Source: Rachicladosporium sp. CCFEE 5018
Taxonomy: Eukaryota; Ascomycota; Dothideomycetes; Cladosporiales; Cladosporiaceae
NCBI GenBank assembly: GCA_002077045.2
Contig: KZ111151.1
Span: forward strand, 467,718-531,717
Length of the DNA: 64,000 nt
Direction of reading: 5' to 3'
Position 1 is the stretch's first letter. The number at the start of each line of letters is the position of its first letter. Positions 20,387-31,181 of this stretch are shown here, piece after piece. The notes beneath the pieces are model-generated. The model saw only the letters and a list, made by a program, of their open reading frames with translations, was not told the DNA's origin and searched no databases. The position numbers were made by a program, and so were the translations under genes.

Positions 20387-20895
20387 TCGGGAGTGACAAC
20401 CTCTGTCACAGCAATGTCGAGATGCTGTGACGATTGCACTGAGTAGGATGGCGTAGGCTATGGCTAGCGATGGCACGACTTATGATTCCACGTTGTCAAA
20501 GTTTTACGCTCAGCATCATTCGCTACCATCTAGGTCACGTCATCTAGGTAAGGTGCGGTGGATGCAAGGATGAATTGAGTCGACTCTCGCTCCCACCGAG
20601 ATGGGTCCAGGGTTTGTGGAAGCTTGAGGTAAGCACACGTGAGATCACACAAGAGTGTGCACTCCAAGGTGCCGATTGGCACAGCTCAACAGTTCTGGAA
20701 TGCCAATCCCTCACTCGACCACCCTTCATTCCGATGCGATAGTAGTGGTCGGATAGCTCTGGTCTGGTAAACGGGCAGTTCGCCAGGCGTGTTCCAAGCG
20801 TGACTTTTAGTCAGCTGCTGACGTCATTGGAAGTCTGCGTCTCGAAACATCAACACCTTGTGTCGACATGTCGATGACTGGTGTGAGCTGATAGC
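20387..20895. other. Intergenic, nothing seen
   Basis: About 510 bp between F-box copy B and the OXLD1-like gene. No supported gene. Confidence 0.4.
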
Positions 20896-21582
20896 ATGAT
20901 AGCCCTGGTGGCAATGTCACATAGTCTTACGTTGCGCGTGGTATGCCATACTCGCACCGCGTTCCAGCGTAGTGTATTTGCACAACGTATCTCTGCGCAG
21001 CGCAATAGAGCCATTGGCTCGGCATCCCTTCATACTTTCGACGGATACAAAACAGACCCACTGGACGCACCACTCCTGCCAAAGCGACCACAGGCTCACA
21101 TCACTCCAGTCAATGTCACGCCAGGGTCCGTCGCGGACTCTGACAAAGAAGACCGCATAGCCAAAGCCCGCGTCGTCTTTGGTTCCCGTCTTGCAAGCCC
21201 AGTAGAACGTTGGGACGCGATAAAGCGTGCCAGCACCAACATCGCAGGCGTACTGGTGCCACCTCGCCCAGAGGAGCCAGACAACTGCTGTATGTCTGGT
21301 TGCGTGAACTGCGTTTGGGACCTGTTCCGCGATGAGCTGGAGGAGTGGGCTGCAAAAAAGGCGGAAGCGAGGGAGAAGATGGCAGCACTGAAAGCCAGTG
21401 AGGCGGCGGTGAGTATGGATGATGATGGCGGAGGCTCGAACACGAATTGGGGTATTGATGGGGAGGACAGCGGGAAGGTGGATTTGTTCGAGGGGATACC
21501 TGTGGGGATCAGGGCGTTCATGGAGACGGAGAAGAGGTTGAAGATGCTGCAGAAGCTGCAAGAGCAAGCGCAGAGTGGCTGA
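20896..21582 (+). CDS. OXLD1-like (oxidoreductase-like domain) protein, probably mitochondrial
   Basis: 228 residues, single exon. The central signature PPRPEEPDNCCMSGCVNCVWD, followed by LFRDELEEW, with four closely spaced Cys, is the oxidoreductase-like N-terminal domain (human OXLD1). The first 45 residues are rich in Arg, Ser and Ala with few acids (RVVCHTRTAFQRSVFAQRISAQRNR), as in a mitochondrial presequence. The C-terminal half is charged and helical and ends in KRLKMLQKLQEQAQ. The biochemical role of this family is not established; the Cys cluster may bind a metal. The start could also be the second ATG (MSHSL, six codons later). Confidence 0.85.
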   Translation: MIALVAMSHSLTLRVVCHTRTAFQRSVFAQRISAQRNRAIGSASLHTFDGYKTDPLDAPLLPKRPQAHITPVNVTPGSVADSDKEDRIAKARVVFGSRLASPVERWDAIKRASTNIAGVLVPPRPEEPDNCCMSGCVNCVWDLFRDELEEWAAKKAEAREKMAALKASEAAVSMDDDGGGSNTNWGIDGEDSGKVDLFEGIPVGIRAFMETEKRLKMLQKLQEQAQSG

Positions 21583-22014
21583 TCGAGCATGATGCTAAGG
21601 AATGATATCGATGTGGAGAGCTTTCCTGAAGCTACGCTCTGCTCTCTAGGCCCTGATGACCCTTTCGATGATCACCGCACACATACATGTGCCGGGGCAT
21701 GACGGCACGCGCACGACAAAAGAAGCGGACCGCTCAAAGACTCTCTGTTAACGAGAACGCTGATATATACGGCGCCGCGACTGCGCATACGCAGCCACGC
21801 TATCGGTGAGGGGAGGAGAATATGGTCTCCTTGGAGAGCGCTCCATGGCAACGCTAGCAGCGATTCCTTTTCGCGGCGCAGTATACACTTGCAGTGTTGA
21901 CCGCGAGGTCGTCTCGAGTGGTCCTCTTTTCTTGTCATCCGCGTGGACGGCAAAGCTTCTTGAGCAGCATGTTCATGGTTCGAGCCTGTTGCGGGTCTGG
22001 AGGGTCGACAGCTG
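21583..22014. other. Intergenic stretch holding MITE-like copy 2
   Basis: Between the convergent OXLD1-like (+) and HET (-) genes. About half of it is the inverted-repeat element at 21714-21937; the remainder shows no gene. Confidence 0.4.
21714..21937. mobile_element. MITE-like element, copy 2
   Basis: The left end CGACAAAAGAAGCGGACC and the right end, read on the other strand, TGACAAGAAAAGAGGACC form imperfect terminal inverted repeats. Internal sequence matches the copy at 2877-3095 along both arms, most clearly GAAGCGGAC..GCTCA..GACTC, CGAGAACGCTG and CACT.GCAGTGT. It is 224 bp long with no coding capacity. It sits just beyond the 3' end of the HET-domain gene. No autonomous transposase gene is in the window. 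Confidence 0.6.
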
Positions 22015-23886
22015 TTAAGCGCTGATGTCGGCAGTATCCGCAGAATCATCCGCGGGTCGCTGATGCCGGGTCACGGAGAGAATCAATGTCATGATTGCCT
22101 GGCCAGCTCCGACCCTACCAGTCAGAAGGGCTCGAACTTCCGCATCTCTTACAGATGCATCGGCGTGAAGACGAGTACACGCTCGAGTGGGGATATAGCG
22201 CTCGCAGAGACTTCGTAGGGTCCACCTTGACCCTCCTTGATTGGACCTGGAAGGCCGAACAAATAGCGGCGGTACGATCTCGAGTGCACCGCTGAACGAC
22301 GGTAGGCTTTTCGAGAGGTCACTGCGGTGTTGATCCACCATGAACACGACGGCGAAAACGTCTGCTAAGCCAGAGTCTGGATACCACCCTCCGAAATCGA
22401 TCCTGAAAAGCAGGCCAGTGACTGCGCTACGACTGCGCTGCACTACCACGGGGGACTTGATGACCACTTCCGGAGTCCGCCATGGCTTTGACGCCGGCTC
22501 GGGAGCATAGACGCAGTCTCGTGGATACACATCGGTTATCATGAGCACGCCCACATCTGTCGGTAGTGATCGAAAAATTTGCAGGGAATAATTCCCGTCA
22601 CTTCGCATCAGGCGACCATCAGCGGAAAGCGGAGGCTTCTTGAGCAAAGTGATGGTCTGTCGGCGAGCTGCTAGCCAGTGGCTTGCGTCTATGATGGACA
22701 GCCTGTCCAGGCCTGGGAGAAATGGACTCGGACTCGCTCGATTCACAATCAGGTACGGCGAGTCCTCTTCCCACTGGCTGCGCTTCAGTCGTTCCACAGT
22801 GAGTGCGACAACGCGTGAAAAGTCGCTACCCAGCTCACAATTGAGCGGGATGTAAAATCGCTCTAGCACGTTGCCACGTTTGGCTTCCGCAGCGTCGAGC
22901 GAAATGGGAACGACGTTGAGTGTGCCCTGCAGGCTGACGTTGTTGAGTTGGAAGGTGTAGGCGCCATGATAGCCACGAGTGCGCCACATGCCTTCGCAAC
23001 CTGTGAAGCTCGCGGGCGATGGCGCAAGTAGGGAGAATCGTGAGTCGTCAATGGCTTCTGCACCGGGGGCGTTCCAAGCAAACACAGAGAGATCATCGTT
23101 ACTGCGGATGACTTCCTCTTGTAATCGTTGGAAGGCTATTCGGCCCTCGCCGTAAAGTAGTGGCATGTTGACACCCAGCAAACCGAGCAAGCAATAAGCC
23201 TCATCTTCGACTCTCGTCGTTGCTCTACCAGCCATCCAAGAGATCCGCTGAGCCATGTTGAAGGCTTCGAGCGCATACTCGCCGCTGAGAAGCTTGGAAT
23301 GGATTGCCGTACACTCAGCAATCGTCTGTACTAGGCCAGTCATGACACCGAGGTAATTCCAATCGGCTCCGAAGAAGTGGACAATCCTTGGGGCAATCAG
23401 CTCCTGCAATGTCCACCCTCGTCCGAACCATATGCTGTTGGCAAAGGCATGCTTCCAATGGTAATCAGAGGCATCAGAGAGCAGCGGGCAGTCTCCAGGC
23501 ACGTCCGACAGATAGGCGTAACAGCCCACAGCTAGCTGATACCACGTGTACATAGAGTTGATCGACTCCGAGAGCTCGGCACTGCTGGTCTTGTCGATGC
23601 AGCATGTGTCGACCCAAAGGTACTCAAGACCGTCCTTTCTCGTTTGCTGCATGGCATATCGCATCTTCTGCCATGCACGAGCCTTAGGCACGATCGGTGC
23701 AGCATGGAAGTCACCGTGGCTCACCGTCCAGCCTGCGACTGGGCCATTGGGATAGGCAAGAATGTCTGCGTAGAGTATCTCACCGTCATCGTGCCAGCGA
23801 TGCGACAAGATCGCGTAGCGGTAGTCAGATGGGTCGGCGACGTCCTCCAATGCAAAGCCATTCTCTGTCCAGTGGAGTAGTCTCAT
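22015..23886 (-). CDS. HET-domain protein (heterokaryon incompatibility-like)
   Basis: 623 residues, single exon. The HET domain occupies roughly residues 20-170: RYAILSHRWHDDGE (box 1), GLEYLWVDTCCIDKTSSAELSESINSMYTWY (box 2) and the later IWFGRGWTLQELIAP (box 3), with FFGADWNYLG after it. The order and spacing are standard. The C-terminal 400 residues have no NACHT, WD40 or ankyrin repeats that I can see, and resemble the common HET-E-1-like architecture with an uncharacterised tail. Such genes mediate non-self recognition and regulated cell death between incompatible hyphae. They are fast evolving and often sit in accessory regions, in keeping with the damaged F-box pair and MITE nearby. 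Confidence 0.92.
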   Translation of the reverse strand: MRLLHWTENGFALEDVADPSDYRYAILSHRWHDDGEILYADILAYPNGPVAGWTVSHGDFHAAPIVPKARAWQKMRYAMQQTRKDGLEYLWVDTCCIDKTSSAELSESINSMYTWYQLAVGCYAYLSDVPGDCPLLSDASDYHWKHAFANSIWFGRGWTLQELIAPRIVHFFGADWNYLGVMTGLVQTIAECTAIHSKLLSGEYALEAFNMAQRISWMAGRATTRVEDEAYCLLGLLGVNMPLLYGEGRIAFQRLQEEVIRSNDDLSVFAWNAPGAEAIDDSRFSLLAPSPASFTGCEGMWRTRGYHGAYTFQLNNVSLQGTLNVVPISLDAAEAKRGNVLERFYIPLNCELGSDFSRVVALTVERLKRSQWEEDSPYLIVNRASPSPFLPGLDRLSIIDASHWLAARRQTITLLKKPPLSADGRLMRSDGNYSLQIFRSLPTDVGVLMITDVYPRDCVYAPEPASKPWRTPEVVIKSPVVVQRSRSAVTGLLFRIDFGGWYPDSGLADVFAVVFMVDQHRSDLSKSLPSFSGALEIVPPLFVRPSRSNQGGSRWTLRSLCERYIPTRACTRLHADASVRDAEVRALLTGRVGAGQAIMTLILSVTRHQRPADDSADTADISA

Positions 23887-24406
23887 GTTCTAGCCCATGC
23901 GAGATCATACAGTGATCCACGATAACAGCGTAACGCTCACGAAAGCGATTGGTGGTAGCGAAGGCATGGTACGTAAGCTCCAAGAAGCCGAATAGTGGAG
24001 GACTAGCCTCGTCGAGAGCTAATCATGCCCTGGAAAGGTTCAATAACAAGCGATACACTCGGAGACCATACAGCATGACTGCACGCGTATGTAGTCAAGT
24101 TCGAGCCGTTCTCCGTGCGGAATTGAGACGATCAGGGAGCAAATGCCAATACTGTGTAGCAAGTGGGGAAGAGTGGGAGGTGCAGTCAACTTAAGCTGCC
24201 TTACCGCGCCAAGCCTCGTGGCGGCAGGGTCCACTTCCTACCAACGAACTCCCCGCCATAAGTGAGCGAGGCAGAGACATTTTTATTATTATTGGTATTG
24301 ACTCAGCCTACTTTACTCCTCCAGCTTTTTCTCACACTTAGCTGCTCGTTATCCTACGGTCGAGTAATACCACAGATCTACCAACAACCCTCTACAACCG
24401 CGCGTC
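23887..24406. promoter_or_regulatory. Upstream region of profilin
   Basis: 520 bp between the divergent HET and profilin starts. A pyrimidine-rich tract at about 24285-24345, directly upstream of the profilin ATG, resembles the CT-rich leaders of highly expressed fungal genes. Confidence 0.35.
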
Positions 24407-25041
24407 ATGTCGTGGCAAGGTACCCGTTTCCCCACCGCACTGCTGGCGGCACTTGCTAACACATACCGCAGCCTACGTCGATCAAAGGTCCAACCTCCCC
24501 TCCACTGCTACAACTCCTTCCTCATCTAACTTTAGCCCAGCCTTGTCGGCACCACCAACCTCGACAAAGCCGCGATCTTCAACTCCGAAGGGAACTCAGT
24601 CTGGGCTACTACCCCAGGCTTCACAGTCTCGCCACAAGAAATGGCAGCCGTGGTGGCAGCTTACAAAGACCCTGGAACGGATGGCGTGAAGAAAGTGCAA
24701 AGTGAGGGGCTTTATATAGGAGGAGAGCGCTTTGTGGTTATCAAGGCGGACGAGCGGAGTGTGTATGGGAAGAAGGTGAGTGCTCGTGGACGGATTGGGA
24801 GCCGAGGTGGTGAGAGCGTCTAGGCTGTGAAGAATCAGAGAAATGAAGAAGCAAGGGAGCAAGGCGGTGGTCAAAAGGAAGGCTTGAGCTAATAAGTCGA
24901 TCGCAGGGACGGGAAGGCGTGGTGATCGTCAAGACCACACAGGCATTACTGGTGACACATTACCCCGAGGCGGTACAACCTGGTGTGGCAGCCAACACGG
25001 TGGAGCAATTAGCCGACTACCTGATAGGCGTGGGCTACTAG
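24407..25041 (+). CDS. Profilin
   Basis: Four exons (24407-24419, 24472-24487, 24541-24775, 24907-25041), with introns of 52, 53 and 131 nt, give 132 residues. The first two exons encode only MSWQ and AYVDQ, joined by split codons to SLVGTTNLDKAAIFN. This recovers the universal profilin start, in which the Trp and Tyr help bind poly-proline. LYIGGERFVVIKADERSVYGKKG is the actin-facing region and EQLADYLIGVGY the C-terminal poly-Pro-binding helix. Profilin binds G-actin and formins for polar growth. A TGCTAAC branch site is present in intron 1. The tiny 5' exons are conserved practice in fungal profilins. Confidence 0.95.
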
Positions 25042-25533
25042 GAGGGGAAGACTACGGCGGGAGATTTTGCCAAAGTGCGACGCAGCTGAGCCTGCGGCAC
25101 TCACGGAAGAGGACTGATGAATGTGCATACTTGTCTTTGAGCGGGAGATGAGAACGGCAGCGTATACATGCCGATACTGAGATTGTTTGAATGGCGGGCT
25201 GCGTGTGCTGTAGAATACAAGTACATCGAAGCCAGCAGCGCTCTCCGGATGGCTCGTCGGAGCGCTCGCATCCAGTGTATCCTACACAATCCCCGCTTTT
25301 TCGCGCTGCTTCAGTCTCCGGTGGCTCGTTCGGGTTCGGCCACGAGTCGCATCTTCGCGCTGATACCTGTTTGTTTAGTACATCGTCCATCGACATGTCC
25401 TCGAGAACGAGGGCTAGATGCTCGTCGTGGAATGTGTCTGCCGCCGTACTGCCGTCGTACTGCCGCTTCATCCTGCTCTGCACTTACCCTACGAAGAAGA
25501 CACTGCATCCTGACCTATCTCCTCACCCTCCCT
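25042..25533. other. Intergenic between convergent genes
   Basis: About 490 bp between the 3' ends of profilin (+) and the SR protein gene (-). A minus-strand frame of about 140 codons (25052-25483) lies here, downstream of the SR gene's stop. It has no recognisable domain and is more likely that gene's 3' UTR. Confidence 0.35.
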
Positions 25534-26457
25534 TCATCGCCTCCTCCCACCGCGATCTCTGCTCCGACTCCGATCTCGACTGTAGCTCCGATCGCTGAAG
25601 TCTGAGTAGCTGGGACTTCTCCTTCGACCACCACCTCGTGGAGGTGGAGTGTAATCCCTCTCCCTCCTTCTCGGCGGCGGACTGCGGCTCACACTTTCAT
25701 TGCGTCTCCGCGGTGGACTCCGGCTCGGCGAATAGCTGCGTGGCCTGTAAGATCTCTCATTCCCGCCCCTGTAACTTCCAGCGTAGCTTCCTCCCCTGCC
25801 ACCCCGCGGTGGGCTGCGATATCCACCTGTTGGTGGCGGTCCTCGTCCGAAGCTGCGATCTGGACCACCACCACGACTAGGAGGCGCCTCCCGATACCGA
25901 TGTGGCTCTCCAAATCGATTTGGCGGCGGTCTTCGTGCAGGTGGACTCCGACTGAACCTCCGTCTTGGCAAGACTATTGAGACGTTGATCGTCGCGCCGT
26001 CCAGCTGCGCTTCATGCATATGCGCGATCGCCCCTTCAGCAAATTCAGGCGTAGTGTAAAGCACATAAGCTATCCCGCGATTTGTCAAGAATTGCTTGTT
26101 CATCGGCATCTCGAGGTCTTCAATCTCCCCGTAGCTGCCGAAGATCTCGCGGAGGTGGCCCTCGTTTACGTTCTTCGTCAACTTCTCGATGACGATCTTG
26201 GCGCTCCGTGGCCGTTCTGGGCTTCCTGCTGCTGATCTGGATGGGGAGCGCGAGGATGTTCGGGCGCGATAGGAGCGTGATCGGCTTCTGCGCGGGCTGC
26301 GCGAGCGACTCCGGAAGCCATTGGTACGGTCGGGAGTACGTGAGCGAGATCGTGAACCATCGCGAGGTGTGAGTGAGCGGTCGCGCGATCTGGAGTCCAG
26401 TGCTGCGGCTATGGGGGTCGGGGAGCGGCCGCGTGAGACGCTGCGGCGGTCGGACAT
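25534..26457 (-). CDS. RNPS1-like SR-rich RNA-binding protein (single RRM)
   Basis: 307 residues, single exon. The N-terminal 85 residues are an RS domain with many SRS/RSRSP dipeptides. One RRM follows at about 87-165: KIVIEKLTKNVNEGHLREIFG (RNP2 region) and RGIAYVLYTTPEFAEGAIAHM (RNP1 region). The C-terminus is Arg/Gly/Pro/Tyr-rich with RGG and SPPRR repeats. This RS-RRM-RS/P order matches RNPS1, a peripheral exon-junction-complex and ASAP/PSAP splicing factor acting in nuclear speckles. The RS regions are probably phosphorylated by SRPK/CLK kinases. The ATG at 26457 is well placed. It could alternatively be another single-RRM SR protein. Confidence 0.85.
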   Translation of the reverse strand: MSDRRSVSRGRSPTPIAAALDSRSRDRSLTPRDGSRSRSRTPDRTNGFRSRSRSPRRSRSRSYRARTSSRSPSRSAAGSPERPRSAKIVIEKLTKNVNEGHLREIFGSYGEIEDLEMPMNKQFLTNRGIAYVLYTTPEFAEGAIAHMHEAQLDGATINVSIVLPRRRFSRSPPARRPPPNRFGEPHRYREAPPSRGGGPDRSFGRGPPPTGGYRSPPRGGRGGSYAGSYRGGNERSYRPRSYSPSRSPPRRRNESVSRSPPPRRRERDYTPPPRGGGRRRSPSYSDFSDRSYSRDRSRSRDRGGRRR

Positions 26458-26728
26458 GCTGTAGTTGGTGTGAACAAGCGTCCGATAGGGTGATCTGGGT
26501 TGTCAGTTTTAGTGGCACTGCGCTGGGCGATAGTGATGTTGGATTGCAGCGCGTGAGGCATGCTCGATGGTCGCAAGTTTTCCCCAAGCACGAGAGGAAG
26601 CTATGACCATCGTGCATGGCGCTTGTGCATGCACAAGTCAGGTACCACAGCATCAGGCAACACCTCACTCCAACGACCTCACTCCACGTAAAATTAGTCA
26701 AGCAGGTCTCGACCGTGCTGACATCAAC

Positions 26729-28619
26729 ATGTCGTTCTGCCGAATCGCCTTGTTACTGGCGTTTACCCACATCGCCTATACTGCACAGCCTTCAGCGCCA
26801 GAGCCCGTCGCGGCACCCTTGCGAGAGCTACCCTGGGCACAGCTCAACTTCCTGCACACAACAGACACACATGGGTGAGTCGAGCGAGTTTGATCACGTG
26901 AGCAGGCGCTGAGACGGTGTGTGTAGATGGCATGGCGGTCATCTCCAGGAGCCGCAATACTCAGCAGACTGGGGTGACTACATCAGCTTCGCCCACCACC
27001 TGCGAAAGCGAGCAGATGATGATGGCTCAGATTTGCTCATCGTAGACACAGGAGATCGAGTTGAGGGGAACGGACTGTACGACGGCAGTCATCCTAAGGG
27101 ACTGTACACCTTCGACATTCTGGGCGAGCAGCAAGTCGATATCATGACTGTGGGCAACCATGAGCTGTACCTGAAGAACGCGGGTGAGAACGAGTACTAC
27201 CAGACTGTGCCGAAGTTCAAGAACGCGTACGTGTCTTCAAATGTGGACATCCAGAATCCGGACAGCGGCGAGCTGGAGCCACTGGCACCCAGGTTCAGGA
27301 AGTTTACAACGAAGAATCAGGGCATTAGGATCCTTGCATTTGGTTTCCTGTTCAACTTCAAGGGCAATGCAAACAACACCTTTGTTGAGAACGTCAAGAA
27401 CACGGTCGAGGAGAAGTGGTTTCAGGATGCCATCCGGAGTAAGGATGTCGATCTGTTCGTCGTGGCTGGTCACGTCCCAGTGAGAGACAGTCTGGAGTAC
27501 GATCTGATCTACAAGACCATCCGTAAGGCGGCATGGGATACGCCGATCGTATTCTTTGGTGGTCATACCCACATTAGGGGCTACAGGAAGTATGACAGCC
27601 AGGCTTATGGGATTGAAAGTGGTCGCTACATGGAGACACTCGGCTTCTTGTCCATCGATGGTCTCAAAGCAGGCGGCAAGACTTCCGAATTCACAGCAGC
27701 GTCGTCACTAAAATACCAACGTTTGTACATCGACAACAACCTGTACTCACTGCATCACCACTCAAGCACCAATGCAACCACTTTCCCAACCGAGAAAGGA
27801 ACAAACGTCTCGAAAGCTATCGCGCACGCACGCAGCAAGCTCGCGTTGGACCATACCTTTGGCTGCGCACCTCGCGATTTCTGGCTAAATCGCGCGCCCT
27901 ATCCAGCTAATGACTCATTACTGACCTGGCTAGAGAATGAAGTCATCCCCGATACCTTCTCAAACGCAACGGACATGTCGATCATCGTCACCAACAGCGG
28001 CGCAATGCGCTTCGACATCTTCAAGGGACCTTTCACAACGGACACGACCTACCTTGTGTCGCCTTTTACCAGCGGCTTCCGAACGATAGCCAATGTGCCG
28101 TATAAAGTCGCAAGTCAGGTGTTGCAAGTCCTGAACAGCGAAGGTCCGATATTGCAGGACTTCGACATCGAAGTACAGAAGCTCGTGTCTTTGCGACCTC
28201 CAATCCCACGCAACGCGGAGCTCCGACCGACGGGAGCAATCGATGGCACCCACGCGCAAGTTCCTTTGTCCGACGCCTCGAAACCTACGATACCAGGCTA
28301 CACTACCTCCGACGACGCTGGTCGTGACGGTGACGACACGATTCACGCTCCGATACGCTTCTACGATGTGCCGAACTGCATCAGCGCAGCGGTGAAGTTC
28401 GATCCTGCTAGCGAAGACAGCTTGCCGGACGTAGTGGATCTGGTTTATAATGAGTTCATTCAAGACTGGGTATTGCTCGCGCTGAGATATCTAGGGAAGA
28501 AGTATGAGGTGGCGGAGACGAGGGAGGCGTTGGATGGGAAGACGATGACGAGTGTGATTAGTGACTGGGTTGGAAAGCATTGGACGTGTGAGAAGGATGT
28601 TGAGCAAGGGGAGCTATAA
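26729..28619 (+). CDS. Secreted calcineurin-like metallophosphoesterase / 5'-nucleotidase family
   Basis: Two exons (26729-26874, 26927-28619) with a 52-nt intron give 612 residues. Exon 1 encodes a signal peptide (MSFCRIALLLAFTHIAYTAQ) and the start of the catalytic motif, LHTTDTHG, completed in exon 2 as WHGGH. Further metal ligands are in VDTGDRVEGNGLYDG, TVGNHELY, VVAGHVPV and FFGGHTHIRG, the standard order for this superfamily. The C-terminal part (VTNSGAMRFDIFKGPFT) matches the 5'-nucleotidase C-terminal domain. It resembles yeast YHR202W and UshA-like enzymes, so extracellular or vacuolar nucleotide hydrolysis is likely. Several Asn-X-Ser/Thr sites fit secretion. The exact substrate is unknown. 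Confidence 0.9.
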
Positions 28620-29407
28620 CAGCATATTGCACGTGTCTGTACGCAGCTCATGATATTTACACATAAGCCTGGCCCCGCCCTTGCGAATGTCTCGCAGCGG
28701 CATCGGTGAGCTGGACTCCTACCCTGAGCATTGATCATCTGCACCTGAAAAACAGATGGTTTGGCTGAGCAGCCATGAAGAAGATGTGGCGAGATGCATG
28801 GTCCTGGCTACGGTGAATGCGGTATACAGGATGGCGGAAACGGGAGGGAACCGTGACTACTTGGTGGTGGAGGGCAGCCGAAGACGATGAACTTCGTGGT
28901 CACTGTCACGCCGACTTTGGAGTAACTCGTTCCGCATATCTCGGTGAACGATCTCAGTCCGGGGGGTGTGTCGGGCTCTCAGTGTCACTGGCAGATAGCA
29001 TATGGTCATCTCAGCCTCGTTGGGATAGCTGAGTGCTCAGTGCTGCACTTGTGAAAGGCAAAAGCGTATGGCTCCCATGGGTATTGAAGAACGGAGATGC
29101 CACATCCACAAACTTGATAAGTCAACCATCAAGTTGCCGCACGTGGCTGAGCGGCAGCTCTTGCCGGCAGATGCTTCGATCAGCCGCGTACTGCTGGCAT
29201 CGCACGGTGAGTAGCTGCGTGAAGTCGCCTGTCATGGTGGTCGTAAATTATGTGCCGTAGTTTCAGCCTACCTGGATGCGGCATGACATAGAGCGATAGA
29301 CTGTTGAAGCTGGAACCACTCGATAGCTGTATTCAAAGAGACCGAAGGCTAGTCATGCGCGTGAGCAAGATCGCTCCGACCGATGCTCTGAGAATTTCTT
29401 GTCGCTT
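28620..29407. other. Intergenic between convergent genes
   Basis: About 790 bp between the phosphoesterase (+) and the Baeyer-Villiger monooxygenase (-). Only short unsupported frames. Confidence 0.4.
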
Positions 29408-31181
29408 CTACATTTTCGTAAACGTACTGTACTCCGCATCCGCCACTTCTTTGCACTTCTCCCTGAACTCCGGCGCCGAGCCCATGTACCGGGCAACGAT
29501 TCGCTTCTGCTTCCCTGCGACATTCTTATTCACACCAGTCATCCAGGAGTCAACTTTGTTGCTCAGAAGGTCCTTGCCGAGATCGTGAACGTGGTCGGTC
29601 CAGTCTTGCACCTGTTCGAATGTCAGTGAAAGCGGTTGAAAGCCAAAAATGAGGGTAACCTACGCCCGCTGCGGTAGCCTCGAAGTATGAGATGTTGTGG
29701 TCACGACAGTACTCGATGCACTCCGCAATCCACCCGACTGCATACTCGATACTCCGCGGGATATTGCCGTACGCTTGATGCGGACCCATGGACATCCACA
29801 TATTCGGAAAATGCTCGACAGTCAACCCCAAATACGTTCTCGGACCGTCTTTCCACTCATCGCGGAGACTGTGATTGTTCGTACCTCGGAAGTCGATGGC
29901 GTCGAAAGCGCCCGTGACAGCATCGAAGCCTGTAGCGTACACCAGGATGTCGAACTTGAACTCCTCTGCCGTAGTGATGATGCCATCCTCGGTCACACGC
30001 TCAAATGGCGTCTCAAGGAGGTCCACAAGTCGCACAGTCGGACGATTGTAGGCTTCGAAGTAGTACGTCTCCATGGGTACTCTCCTTGTGCCGAATCCTA
30101 CAGACGATATCAGTGACCGCGCAAGTCAGCTCGGTGCAGATAGAACGGACTGACCATGGTTCTTCGGTATCAGCTTATCCGCAGTCCACGGATCATGCAC
30201 CCTCTCCTTCGTCTTCTTTGCTGCAAATGCAGTCACGAGGTCATTGGCCTTCTCATCAACCATGATTTCTTTATAATTGCTCAACCAGAACGGAAACCCA
30301 GGCAATGCCCAAAGCTTCTCCCAAAACACTTCACGTTCCTCAGGAGTGTAGTCCCAAATCGAGTCACCACATGCACTATGCATGAATCCCATTCGGGTTT
30401 CATTGATCCGTATGAGCATTTCAGGATACCCACTGCGAATCTTCTCCATCTCATCTTCCGAGATTTTCGTATTGCGTAGCGGGATCGCCCAATTTGCTGT
30501 TCGTTGGAATACTGTCACTTGCGCTGCCGTTTCTGCGATCACCGGTATTGCCTGGATTGCTGTGGCGCCAGTGCCGATAACGCCCACGCGCTTATCGGTA
30601 AAGTCTACGGGAGTTTTCGGCCAGCGCGAAGTATGGTATGCTTCGCCCTTGAAGTTGGCGACACCTGGTACATTAGGCAACGTCGGATTACTCAAGACAC
30701 CAATGCCGGTGATGAGGAAGCGTGAGGTGTACGTTTTGCCAGATTTGTCGGTCAATTTCCATACGCGATCCTGATCCAGCCAGTGCGCGCTGTCTATGTA
30801 CGTGTTGAATTGGAGGTGGTCCCACAACTTCAGTCGATCGCAGAGGAACCGGATGTATCGCTCGGTCTCAGCTTGTGGGGCGTAGTGCTCGGTCCATTTC
30901 CACTCGTCCAGCAGCTCGGGAGAGAAGTAGAAGGCATATGTATAAGACTCGGAATCAAAGCGTGCACCTGGATAACGATCTGTGATCGATCAGTACGGCA
31001 TACAATAAGGCAGATGGCGTAGCATACTCCAATACCAAGTCCCTCCCACTGACGTGCCGGCTTCAAGTACCTTTACGCTGAGGTTCAGCTGCTTCATGCG
31101 ATGACAAGCATAGCACCCAGAGAGGCCACCCCCGATCACCAAGACATCGTAGTCCGGTTTCACTGGTCCTAGAGACCCCAT
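29408..31181 (-). CDS. Baeyer-Villiger monooxygenase (type I, FAD/NADPH)
   Basis: Four exons in transcript order (31181-31028, 30979-30155, 30097-29664, 29611-29408), with introns of 48, 57 and 52 nt, give 538 residues, a typical type I length. The first Rossmann motif is VIGGGLSG (about 15-22), then GGTWYW-NRYPGARFDSES. The diagnostic BVMO fingerprint FxGxxxHxxxWP is complete as FKGEAYHTSRWP (about 161-172). The second Rossmann motif, VIGTGATAIQ, binds NADPH. YATGFD lies near the C-terminal FAD site. It should insert oxygen next to a ketone to give an ester or lactone; the substrate is unknown. The neighbours are an AsaB-like oxygenase and an efflux transporter. Confidence 0.93.

Noticed and set aside
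25052..25483. About 140-codon minus-strand frame after the SR-protein stop
   Set aside because: Directly downstream of the SR gene on the same strand with no domain. More likely its 3' UTR.
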